Below, piece by piece: positions 46,700-54,309 of a stretch of DNA of 64,000 bases. Origin of the DNA: Bacillus pumilus. GTDB lineage: Bacteria; Bacillota; Bacilli; Bacillales; Bacillaceae. The stretch spans positions 2,294,001 through 2,358,000 of the forward strand of contig NZ_LT906438.1 in assembly GCF_900186955.1 (NCBI RefSeq), given 5' to 3'. The notes under the pieces are model-generated. The model did not search any database and had not been told where the DNA came from. It saw nothing but the letters and a program-made list of their open reading frames with translations. The position numbers and the translations under genes are program-made. Each line of letters begins with the position of its first letter. The stretch's first letter is position 1.

Positions 46700-47257
46700 C
46701 TATTCTAAATTTGCATGATGCCCGTACATTGTCTGTGTGTCGAGCTTTTTCATTTCCATTAACCGCAAAATGACCGCATCGTATGTCAGAAGAAGGGACT
46801 GCTCAAATAGCGAGCCCATTGGCTGAATGGTATGATGGCTTCCTTCCTGTTGATCCTTCGGCGCACCTGACAGTAAGATGACTTGATCCGATTGATCAGC
46901 TAGAGGTGACTCAGCAGAAAGCGTGAAAGATGCCACTTTTCCGCCAATTGCTTTTGCTTTTTTTGCAAGGACAAGCAAGGTCTCTGTACGGCCAGATCCG
47001 CTCCCAACAATCAAGAGATCTTCTTCTGTAAAGGAAGGTGTATTGGTCTCACCGACCACATAAGCCTTGACTCCAATATGCGAGAGTCTCATGGCAAATG
47101 ATTTTCCCATCAAACCAGACCTGCCAGCACCTGCCACAAAGACCTTTCTTACAGTTAAAAGGCTTGAGACAAGCCGCTCTGCTTGATCGTCTTGAATAGC
47201 GGGCGAGTGCTCAGAAAGCTCATTCAAAATGGCTTTCACATAGTCACTGGTCTTCAT
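46700..47257 (-). CDS. hxlB: 6-phospho-3-hexuloisomerase
   Basis: SIS-domain isomerase, 185 aa, second enzyme of the ribulose monophosphate pathway (3-hexulose-6-phosphate to fructose-6-phosphate). VFVAGAGRSGLMGKSFAMRL and VGSGSGRTETLLVLAKKAK are the SIS motifs; HHTIQPMGSLFEQSLLL is typical of the family. ATG overlaps the hxlA stop by 4 bases. Confidence 0.95.
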   Translation of the reverse strand: MKTSDYVKAILNELSEHSPAIQDDQAERLVSSLLTVRKVFVAGAGRSGLMGKSFAMRLSHIGVKAYVVGETNTPSFTEEDLLIVGSGSGRTETLLVLAKKAKAIGGKVASFTLSAESPLADQSDQVILLSGAPKDQQEGSHHTIQPMGSLFEQSLLLTYDAVILRLMEMKKLDTQTMYGHHANLE

Positions 47258-47886
47258 GATTGTGCGATCAGCTGCTTCATTTGTGCGGCCACTTCTGCTT
47301 TATTGTCCTGGCTTGCGATCCCGCCGCCGACAATGATCAAATCAGGGTTTAATTTCACGACTTCAGGTAACGTATCAAGCTTAATTCCGCCTGCAATGGC
47401 TGTTTTCGCTTGTTTGACGACTTGTTTAATGGTCATAAGGTCAGCAAATGAGTTTTGTCCAACCGCTTGCAGGTCATAGCCTGTGTGCACACAAATGTAA
47501 TCGACTCCAAGCTCATCCAGCTCTTTTGCCCGGCCAGCGATATCTTTGATACCAATCATATCAACTAAAATCTGTTTCCCTCTTGCTTTCGCTTCTTTCA
47601 CCGCTCCTTGAATGGACATATCTTCTGCCGCTGCAAGAATGGTCACGATATCTGCTCCAGCTTCGGATGCCTGCTGCACTTCATAGCCGGCCGCATCCAT
47701 AATTTTCAGATCAGCGAGTACACGTAAGTTTGGAAATGCCTGTTTGACTTCTTTGACGGCACGCAAGCCTTCGTTGATCACAACAGGTGTTCCAATTTCG
47801 ACTACATCGATCGATCCTTCTACTTCTTTGATGAGCTCAATCGCTTCTGGTATATTCACTAAATCTAATGCTAATTGTAATTTCAT
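47254..47886 (-). CDS. hxlA: 3-hexulose-6-phosphate synthase
   Basis: Condenses formaldehyde with ribulose 5-phosphate, the detoxification step. OMP-decarboxylase-fold protein, 210 aa: LALDLVNIPEAIEL, VLADLKIMDAAGYEVQQA with the D-x-K-x-x-D active site, and VGGGIASQDN phosphate loop. GGGAG 7 bases before ATG. Forms an operon with hxlB, from a clear promoter preceded by repeats that may bind HxlR. Confidence 0.95.
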   Translation of the reverse strand: MKLQLALDLVNIPEAIELIKEVEGSIDVVEIGTPVVINEGLRAVKEVKQAFPNLRVLADLKIMDAAGYEVQQASEAGADIVTILAAAEDMSIQGAVKEAKARGKQILVDMIGIKDIAGRAKELDELGVDYICVHTGYDLQAVGQNSFADLMTIKQVVKQAKTAIAGGIKLDTLPEVVKLNPDLIIVGGGIASQDNKAEVAAQMKQLIAQS

Positions 47887-47957
47887 GAACGTTCACTCCC
47901 GTTTTTTCATCTCATCTTCAAGAGCTACGTGAATAGGGCTTCTTGAACGATGAAATG

Positions 47958-48012
47958 AGTATAACAACAGGATGGAAGCAATCCAAGTACGCACTTTTTT
48001 TTACATACTATA
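47958..48012 (-). promoter_or_regulatory. hxlAB promoter and upstream repeats
   Basis: Minus strand TTGGAT (47981-47986), 17 bases, TATACT (47958-47963). Directly upstream the related sequences AAAGTGCGTACTT and AAAGTATAGTATG are in tandem, where the HxlR activator would bind. Confidence 0.65.
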
Positions 48013-48033
48013 CTTTTTCGCATATGGTTACAA

Positions 48034-48064
48034 AAAAGATACTGTCTTTCGACCAGTATCTTTT
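48034..48064 (-). terminator. Terminator after hxlR
   Basis: AAAAGATACTG, loop tctttcgac, CAGTATCTTTT; separates hxlR from hxlAB although all are on the same strand. Confidence 0.88.
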
Positions 48065-48074
48065 GCATGTATTA

Positions 48075-48425
48075 CTATTTATCATCTTTTAAAAAATTGC
48101 TGTCGAGATACTGTCTTCCCCAATCATACATCGACTCTAAAATCGGCATTAAGCTTTCTCCTAGTTCTGTCAGGGAATACTCAACCTTTGGCGGAACGAC
48201 AGGATAAACCTCCCGATGCACAATGTGATCTTCCTCTAATTCTCTTAGCTGATTGACAAGCATTCTTTGCGTGATCCCAGGCATTAACGACTTTAGCTCA
48301 CCAAACCGTTTTGTCCCTTCTCTGCCCAGGTGCCATAAAATCAGCATTTTCCACTTACCGCCGATAATATTTAGCGTCAGCTCTTTTTCGCAATTGAACA
48401 CTTTATTTTCCATACGTGATGACAA
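48075..48425 (-). CDS. hxlR: Formaldehyde-responsive activator HxlR
   Basis: HxlR-type winged helix, about 116 aa. [20 protein letters not shown] keeps the Cys next to the first helix that reacts with formaldehyde in relatives; [20 protein letters not shown] is the wing. Start probably a TTG at 48425 (AAAGGAG 9 bases upstream); ATG 48431 is too close to the SD. Here it lies upstream of hxlAB on the same strand, separated by a terminator; from memory the B. subtilis gene is divergent. Confidence 0.88.
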   Translation of the reverse strand: MSSRMENKVFNCEKELTLNIIGGKWKMLILWHLGREGTKRFGELKSLMPGITQRMLVNQLRELEEDHIVHREVYPVVPPKVEYSLTELGESLMPILESMYDWGRQYLDSNFLKDDK

Positions 48426-48506
48426 CAACATACACTCCTTTGGTACAAACCATTTACGCTTTATCATATACTGCGGCAAAATGGATTGTCGAGCATACAG
48501 TCTTTG

Positions 48507-49376
48507 TTATTGATTTTGTTTGTTCACAAATGTCATAACAGACTCTGTCATTTTTTGTGCTTCTTTTGGCGCTCTGTCTGATCCAAACCATTTATTTAAA
48601 TCACTGTGGCTCAGCGAATGGACCCGAAAGACAAACTTAGAACCTTTATCATGATTCAGTTTTTCTGCAAATCGATACACCTCAGGATTTTCCCACCCCG
48701 TGACCAAATAAACAGGCGGTACATTCGCTTGATTCATATAAGTGACAGGTGATGCCTTTGTCCAGCTCTTCTCCTGTTTACCAAATACTTTTTTATACGA
48801 TGGAATGGCTTGGATAAATTGATTGATGTTTAACGGCCCATCTAAAATCACGATAGAATTGATCGTTTTTGGCGACAGCCCCACACGTTTTAAGTAAGTC
48901 GAATCTGTGGCCACCAGTGCCGTTAAATGACCGCCCGCTGAGTGACCCATGACATTGATTTTTGATGAATCAATTAGATACTCATCTGCATGATCCTTGA
49001 CCCATTTAATGGCGTTTGCCGTATCATCTGCCATCTGCTCATAGTTGGCATCAGGGTGAAGCCTATAATTCATCGAAACAAACACATACCCTTGACCGGT
49101 AAAATAATCAGCCTTTGAAGCGACTCTATTCTTATCGCCGCCTGTCCAGCCGCCGCCATGGAGATAGATCATGACTGGATGCTTCTTCTTTTTGCCTTCA
49201 TCTTTTCCCTTTGGCATGTACATATCGAGTGTTTGCTGTTTGTTTTGTGTGTCTGCATAATGGATGTTCGTCGTCGGCTTAGGCTGGTTTAAACGGAACA
49301 CAAAGAATGCGCATACCAATAAGCCAGCGATGACTGCCGCAAATAAAAGCCATTTCATCATTCGATTCAATGTCAT
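48507..49376 (-). CDS. Membrane-anchored alpha/beta esterase
   Basis: 289 aa. One N-terminal transmembrane segment (about residues 8-27), then an alpha/beta hydrolase-3 domain with IYLHGGGWTGGDK (oxyanion hole), VMGHSAGGHL (nucleophile), and an Asp/His pair near the C-terminus (SHSDLNKWF). Similar to secreted carboxylesterases. AAAGG 6 bases before ATG. Substrate unknown. Confidence 0.85.
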   Translation of the reverse strand: MTLNRMMKWLLFAAVIAGLLVCAFFVFRLNQPKPTTNIHYADTQNKQQTLDMYMPKGKDEGKKKKHPVMIYLHGGGWTGGDKNRVASKADYFTGQGYVFVSMNYRLHPDANYEQMADDTANAIKWVKDHADEYLIDSSKINVMGHSAGGHLTALVATDSTYLKRVGLSPKTINSIVILDGPLNINQFIQAIPSYKKVFGKQEKSWTKASPVTYMNQANVPPVYLVTGWENPEVYRFAEKLNHDKGSKFVFRVHSLSHSDLNKWFGSDRAPKEAQKMTESVMTFVNKQNQ

Positions 49377-49439
49377 TGCACCTTTCTATGTTGGGATGGG
49401 GAAGTATCATTCGCACATATGTAGAGAGACTAGCCCGAT

Positions 49440-49698
49440 TCATTTGATACGACTTGAATCATCGTTTGTTAACTCCAAATTTTTGATTTGAACAGAAGCG
49501 ACATTGGTGAATTTTAGATGAATGTCTGCTTGTAGATTCGGGGATTCATATGGGATGTGTAGAAAGAACAATACAGTTGATCAAGTCGTAATGTTCATTA
49601 TACTCTTTAAAGTAGTGAAATTCATTGATTTGCTTTAGAAGACTGATATCGAAATCAGGGATTTGCTTCTGGACTTTTTCATTTAAAAACCATGTCAT
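49440..49698 (-). pseudogene. Frameshifted small immunity-like gene
   Basis: Frame 1 (ATG 49698, GGAGG upstream) gives 50 residues MTWFLNEKVQKQIPDFDISL ... NCIVLSTHPI then TGA. Frame 2 continues YESPNLQADIHLKFTNVASV then QIKNLELTNDDSSRIK to 49440. One extra base in the GGG near 49552 explains the break. No domain recognised; its small size and place suggest it belongs to the array that follows upstream. Confidence 0.6.
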
Positions 49699-49716
49699 CA
49701 TTTGTCCTCCAAGAGG

Positions 49717-50064
49717 TTATTGTATAAGTGCAATCATTCGTTTTCTTGTTTCTTCATGGTATTGAACATAGGAATGCAATAAAGGGTACGATTCAAGGAT
49801 CTGTTGATACGATTTGATTTGGGGATATTGCTCTTCAAATGACTGACGTAGCACGTTTAACTGTTTTTTCGGTATTCGTTTATGATCGATCACATAACTT
49901 AAGCTGCCTGCAACAAGTGAAAAAAACATATAAAAATCATCTGAACATATACCAGTTTCTTCTTCAAAAGAGACGATCTCATCTGGATAAGCTGAATCTA
50001 ATAAGTATTGATAACGTTGTTTTAAATCATCGAATAAATCTTGTTTATCACGGCTGATTTTCAT
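49717..50064 (-). CDS. Hypothetical protein of the immunity-like array
   Basis: 115 aa, acidic to neutral, predicted helical: KQDLFDDLKQRYQYLLDSAY, FEEETGICSDDFYMFFSLVA, TRKRMIALIQ. No signal peptide or membrane helix. GGGGAAAGG lies upstream of the ATG, which overlaps the end of the frameshifted gene before it (ATGA-type coupling). Function not recognised. Confidence 0.7.
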   Translation of the reverse strand: MKISRDKQDLFDDLKQRYQYLLDSAYPDEIVSFEEETGICSDDFYMFFSLVAGSLSYVIDHKRIPKKQLNVLRQSFEEQYPQIKSYQQILESYPLLHSYVQYHEETRKRMIALIQ

Positions 50065-50229
50065 GGACCTTTCCCCAATCTCTCATTGTTTCTAAAATCT
50101 CATCTAGACTTTTATGTTAAATAGACAATTTGCATTTGTATCAAATTCTTCAAGTAGTTCATTGTACAGGTTCCATATTCTATGAGGACGGTAGCTGCAT
50201 TCGATCCATCTTTCTAAACTACTAAACAT
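50048..50229 (-). pseudogene. Frameshifted small gene of the array
   Basis: From ATG 50229 (GGAG upstream) 41 residues MFSSLERWIECSYRPHRIWN ... CLFNIKV then TAG; with one more A in the AAAA run the frame continues KSLDEILETMRDWGKVHENQ and stops at 50048, overlapping the next gene start by 17 bases. That clean overlap argues that the longer frame was the functional one. No family recognised. Confidence 0.6.
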
Positions 50230-50252
50230 CTCATTTCTCCTAACGAATCATG

Positions 50253-50729
50253 TCACGGAGTTTGTAAATATTCTTCAAATGAAATAAAGTCCGCTTTTTT
50301 TCGAAATTCGCTTAAGATTTTCTGATCTCTTGTAAAAATAACATCTGTCGAATCAAAAAAACCGATTTCAAACACAGCTTGGGGGATAACGGGTGTATAA
50401 TTCACGTTCCAATATCGTTCATTATCTTCAATTTGAGGTATTGAACTGATATTCAAATGATCTACATGACGAGGCAATGCGGTCAAAACAGCGAAAATAA
50501 AAGAATAAGAATAGTCATGTAAGAATTTTTTGAAATGTTCACCCTTCAGAAATAAAAAATACGTATAATCCGGCCTGACTTCTGAATGAAATTGATTATT
50601 CCGACCATGAACCATTGTGAGTGTCACATCACTTATGACCCAATGATACTCTTCTACGTTTAAATTGATTTTCTTTATTAATTCATTTACTTTGAATAAA
50701 TTTTCCTCTTTTGCTAATACGATTCTCAT
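50253..50729 (-). CDS. Hypothetical protein of the immunity-like array
   Basis: 158 aa, mixed alpha/beta: MRIVLAKEENLFKVNELIKK, YTYFLFLKGEHFKKFLHDYS, FEIGFFDSTDVIFTRDQKIL. No Cys, no membrane segment. It has the length and beta-rich style of immunity families such as DUF2691-like proteins, but I cannot assign it. Start at 50729 (GGTGGAG, 7 bases) rather than the upstream GTG. Confidence 0.65.
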   Translation of the reverse strand: MRIVLAKEENLFKVNELIKKINLNVEEYHWVISDVTLTMVHGRNNQFHSEVRPDYTYFLFLKGEHFKKFLHDYSYSFIFAVLTALPRHVDHLNISSIPQIEDNERYWNVNYTPVIPQAVFEIGFFDSTDVIFTRDQKILSEFRKKADFISFEEYLQTP

Positions 50730-50822
50730 GACTTGCTCCACCTCATCGATTTAAAACATCAAACAAAACTAAAAATATTCTACAGTATCAAAATCAGAAC
50801 ATGTAGATATATGTAACATTTA

Positions 50823-51428
50823 TTATTTATTTTTATAATTTCGAATCAGTTCTTTTCTAAAATCATCAGGAAGTTTTTGATTCGGATATACAACTGAAAT
50901 CCAACCTAATACAATCTCATCTAAAGTTCTCCACGTTTTTAACAATTGTTTATTCATTTGTACTAATTGATGAATCGCTAATACTCCTATCTCATAACCT
51001 CTTTCGCCATAAATGATCCATTTAGCAGAAGGGGAAACCCATATCACACGTGAAGCAATATCCATTATGCTATCATTTACACTTTCTATCGGATAATCCG
51101 TTAAGAGAGCAAGGTAATCACTTGGCGTGAGGTTTAACGGGATTTTCACCCAAGGATAATAACCAAAATTACGATAATAATCATCCATGCTCTTCTGCTC
51201 ATCTAATACAGCCATGAGTATATAGTCATCATGATGATTCAAAGCTAAACCTTTTAACATTTCCCAGCTATCATCTGATAACAACCAATGGAATTCTTCG
51301 AATAAATAATGAGGTGTTTTCGTTTTCAACACTTGATTAGGGAATGTCTTTGTACTGTGAACAAGCGAATGAACAAACGATAGAACATGTTCAAATTCTT
51401 TTCGATCGGATATAAACAAATGTTTCAC
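50823..51428 (-). CDS. Hypothetical protein, paralogue A of the array
   Basis: 201 aa from a GTG start with AAAGGAG 6 bases upstream. It shares with the next gene the order LFI-S-EF near the N-terminus, P-x-QV-x-KT, LF-x-EF-x-W-x-LSDD (residues about 42-52), then YY-x-FGYY-x-W and a Trp-rich strand VIWVSPSAKWIIYGERGYEI. The two are clear paralogues of an unrecognised family, probably cytosolic. Sequence is AT-rich like the whole array. Confidence 0.7.
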   Translation of the reverse strand: MKHLFISDRKEFEHVLSFVHSLVHSTKTFPNQVLKTKTPHYLFEEFHWLLSDDSWEMLKGLALNHHDDYILMAVLDEQKSMDDYYRNFGYYPWVKIPLNLTPSDYLALLTDYPIESVNDSIMDIASRVIWVSPSAKWIIYGERGYEIGVLAIHQLVQMNKQLLKTWRTLDEIVLGWISVVYPNQKLPDDFRKELIRNYKNK

Positions 51429-51484
51429 CTTATGCTCCTTTCATATCTTCGGATGAGTTTATCATCAGTCATTGATACTCCATT

Positions 51485-52114
51485 TCACCGCTTGTAACAT
51501 GACGCATAATGAGATAGCATTTGAGTGAAATAGTCATCGAATGTTTTTTGATCCTTCAATAATCCTTCAAGCCAATTTGCTAAAACAGGGTGATTCAGTG
51601 GTTTCCAGCCTTCTTTTAATAACCTATTTTGCACAGAATCTTTTGTTGATACCATCCCAATGATACAAATTTCCATATCTCTATCTGCCCAAATCGCCCA
51701 CTGCAAAGAATACGATAACCAGACCACTATGTACGAATTCGTTATGATATCATCTGCTATAGACTCTTTTGGGTGCATCCATAGTGCATTTACATAATTC
51801 TCACCTGTAATGTTTACACTGGCTTTCAGCCAATTATAATACCCAAATTCCTTCAAATAGTATTCGGTTGGATCTGGTTGAAGGACTGCAGTCAAAAATT
51901 CTCTATCTTGTGTAACAGTTGATAACTCTTTAATGGTTGGTAAAATATCATCACTCAATGCCCAATCAAACTCTTGAAACAAAAAACAATCAAATGTCTT
52001 CCGGAAGACTTGTTGTGGCAGCATCTTATTTGTGTCAAACACATGGTCTACTAAATTCTGATAGGATTTGAATTCTTTTTCTGAACGAATAAATAAGTCT
52101 TCAAGCTGTTTCAA
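51485..52114 (-). CDS. Hypothetical protein, paralogue B of the array
   Basis: 209 aa from a TTG start with GGAGGT 6 bases upstream. Conserved with paralogue A: PQQVFRKTFDCFLFQEFDWA then LSDD, YYLKEFGYYNWLKASVNIT and VVWLSYSLQWAIWADRDMEI. Differences are spread over the chain, so the duplication is old. Function unknown. Confidence 0.7.
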   Translation of the reverse strand: MKQLEDLFIRSEKEFKSYQNLVDHVFDTNKMLPQQVFRKTFDCFLFQEFDWALSDDILPTIKELSTVTQDREFLTAVLQPDPTEYYLKEFGYYNWLKASVNITGENYVNALWMHPKESIADDIITNSYIVVWLSYSLQWAIWADRDMEICIIGMVSTKDSVQNRLLKEGWKPLNHPVLANWLEGLLKDQKTFDDYFTQMLSHYASCYKR

Positions 52115-52138
52115 ACAAATACCTCCACTCTTGTCGAA

Positions 52139-52407
52139 CTAGTAGTTTTTTAATTCTTCCTCTATCTCTTCTTTTAATGTTTGAATTTTAATTGAAACCG
52201 AGTCATTTCGATTATAGAAAATGGAAGGATTGATTCCATTTGCTATCATTCCCAGCAGCCACTCTTCTATCAAATCGTCTAAATCAATCATTTCTGGTAA
52301 TGATTTTCTCCCTGGTTCAGATGCTTCTTCAAAATTATCTAATCTTCATCACCAATAATGATGTTCTTTTTCTTATGTCCTTCTTCCCAAAAACCCATTA
52401 AAAACAT
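52139..52407 (-). pseudogene. Frameshifted small acidic gene of the array
   Basis: From ATG 52407 (AAAGGAG upstream) 22 residues MFLMGFWEEGHKKKNIIIGD then ED and TAG at 52339; in a second frame DNFEEASEPGRKSLPEMIDL then DDLIEEWLLGMIANGINPSI and on to ...EELKNY at 52139. About 89 codons in total. One missing base near 52345 would restore it. The product would be very acidic, as many nuclease-immunity proteins are. Confidence 0.6.
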
Positions 52408-52470
52408 ACACTCCTTTGTAAGTTGCGTTCTTGATTTCCACAAGTGTTATGCTATTCTCATTTTGCTTTA

Positions 52471-53130
52471 TCACGATAACCGTACACTTGTATAAACAGG
52501 TTTATTTGTATGTTTGAATAGTGCCACTTCATGATCATTTAGCCACTTAAGCTCTCGCATGTGATAAGAAATTTCTTCTAAATAAGTATCGGTTTTAGCA
52601 ATTAATTTTTTAGATAAGATATTTCTTTTATTGTCTTCAATGACAAGATAGAGAGTAAACTGCTTTAGATCTAACTCGATCAGAGGATATGCTTTCTTTT
52701 TTTTATCGGGACTAAGTTTGGTTTGTTTTCCTTTTATCTCCGCTTTGTATTCCTTTTCTTTCATTTTTTGAAATGCCGCTTTGACTAGCTGACTGTCCCA
52801 ATTTTTCAGTTCACATAGATAGAGCATCGCTTTTTCTAAAGTATCAGCTAAGATCTCTTTCTTATTTACTGCATTTTCAAATTCACTATAACTGAGGGGT
52901 ACTTCTAGCTCATAGGTATTTTTTAAAAATAACATGTTAGGTTCTTCTTTTGAGGTACTCATTAATTTGTAGTCTTTAAATGAGCCACATATCAAAACAA
53001 TGGCCTCACAATCTTTCGTTTGAATTCTTTTCCCTAATTCCCATAAAAACATTTCTGTCACACAAAGGGATTGGCTTGCTAAGTTCCCATCATCATCATC
53101 TGACATTAATTGTATATTTTTCAAATACAC
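52471..53130 (-). CDS. Hypothetical protein of the immunity-like array
   Basis: 219 aa from a GTG start; AGGAGG lies 10 bases upstream, inside the end of the preceding open frame. Lys/Glu-rich with a central basic linker EYKAEIKGKQTKLSPDKKKK and a beta-rich C-terminal part (LIELDLKQFTLYLVIEDNKR). No signal peptide. Unrecognised family. Confidence 0.65.
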   Translation of the reverse strand: MYLKNIQLMSDDDDGNLASQSLCVTEMFLWELGKRIQTKDCEAIVLICGSFKDYKLMSTSKEEPNMLFLKNTYELEVPLSYSEFENAVNKKEILADTLEKAMLYLCELKNWDSQLVKAAFQKMKEKEYKAEIKGKQTKLSPDKKKKAYPLIELDLKQFTLYLVIEDNKRNILSKKLIAKTDTYLEEISYHMRELKWLNDHEVALFKHTNKPVYTSVRLS

Positions 53131-53133
53131 TTC

Positions 53134-53292
53134 TTATAAGCCTCCTAATGAGATTTTAATCAACTTATTTGTTGTATCTTTTTCGATATCTGCGATAGAT
53201 TCTTTGGTCAAAACACTCAATTTAATTTTGTTAAAAATTCTACCTCTTGTATCTCCTAAATAATTGCTTAAGAAGAGATATTTTATTTCTAG
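53134..53292 (-). other. Open frame without start, possible toxin 3' remnant
   Basis: Fifty-two stop-free codons, ...YLGDTRGRIFNKIKLSVLTK then ESIADIEKDTTNKLIKISLG, ending at TAA 53134 three bases before the next gene start. An in-frame TGA precedes it and no start codon with an SD is present. The spacing looks like the end of a gene whose 5' part is gone; a truncated toxin C-terminus is one possibility. 53293-53381 shows nothing else. Confidence 0.35.
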
Positions 53293-53381
53293 TCAATTTC
53301 AATATTTTTCTATAAATATACCATACTTTCAAACTAAACCATATATCATCAACTTATCAATATATCCCCTTTTTCAATTGT

Positions 53382-53405
53382 AAAAAAGCACCCTAAACGG
53401 ATGCT
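53382..53405 (-). terminator. Terminator overlapping the beta-lactamase stop
   Basis: AGCACCC, loop taaac, GGATGCT with one C-A mismatch, followed by six U on the minus strand. Confidence 0.7.
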
Positions 53406-54181
53406 TCCATCAAATGATATTTTTTCAAAATGCGATAGGTGATGTCTTTTGCTTCTATGCCGGTGCCTTCGATATTTGTGGCGAAAATGTAGGTTTTATT
53501 TTCATGTTTGATAAAGCCTACGTACCAGCCGATACCTGATCCCGAGCCTGTTTTTCCGTATAGGGTGGCGTGTTTCTCTTCTTCTTGTACCATCATTCGT
53601 TTGACTGTTCTTATGACAGTTAGGTCAAATGGAAGAGTCTCTTCATATAGCTGTTTGAGGAAACGAACTTGTTCGATTGGAGAAATTCGCAGGGTACTGC
53701 TTAACCAAAATTGATCGATTCCGCCAGATATGTCTTTGTTCCCATAATGAATGGCTTTCACCCAATGATTCATGCGTTCTTCTCCAATGTCACGCGCCAT
53801 GGCTTGATAGTACCAGACGACTGAATCTCTCATCCCAGATCCTAATGTATGATCCCTGTTCCAGCTCTCAATCTCTCTTTTTACTCCATCCCAATATTTG
53901 ATGTCATATTCATCTCTCACTGCGCCCGTTTGGAGTCCGATTAAGGCATTTGTTACCTTAAATGTCGATTGAGGTGCAAAGCGCTCTTTCGCTCTTTTTT
54001 TGTTATACACTCAAGGTGACTTTTCTTTTACTTCTTGAATCACAAACGTGCCTTCCCGATTTTTAAAGAATTCATCTACTGACCACGCTGGTGATCTTGC
54101 TTCAGTTGATGAAGGCTGGCTGATACAAAGTGCCATCAGCATGATGCTAGAAAACAGCCATTTTATATACTTTTTCTTCAA
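53393..54181 (-). pseudogene. Class D beta-lactamase (BPU/YbxI type) with in-frame TGA
   Basis: Serine beta-lactamase, 262 codons from a TTG start at 54181 (AAAGGAG upstream), with a signal peptide. STFK (catalytic Ser), YGN and KTG motifs are all intact downstream. At 54011-54013 the codon is TGA where relatives have an aromatic residue just before VYNKKRAKERFAPQSTFK, so TGG to TGA is the simplest cause. The stop lies upstream of the active site; without suppression no enzyme is made. An internal ATG-less restart cannot restore the signal peptide. Confidence 0.88.
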
Positions 54182-54269
54182 AACAATCGCTCCTTTTCTC
54201 ATGATTTCCATGATTGTAGCATGCTTAAGCGATGGGATATAAGGTACGCTTGTCCTCTTTTCTTTCAAA

Positions 54270-54300
54270 TAAAAAAAGCCGGTTTATATCCGGCTTTTTG
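54270..54300 (-). terminator. Terminator after the acyl-CoA dehydrogenase-like gene
   Basis: AAAAAGCCGG, loop tttatat, CCGGCTTTTT. Confidence 0.9.
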
Positions 54301-54309
54301 CTCTATATA

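Noticed and set aside
49440..53292. Prophage or defence island
   Set aside because: No integrase, recombinase, portal, nuclease or restriction gene was seen; only small unknown genes.
53393..54268. TGA used as a sense (Trp) codon
   Set aside because: TGA falls at a likely Trp position in the beta-lactamase, but the GNAT site does not look like Trp and many genes here end in TGA, so recoding is not supported.
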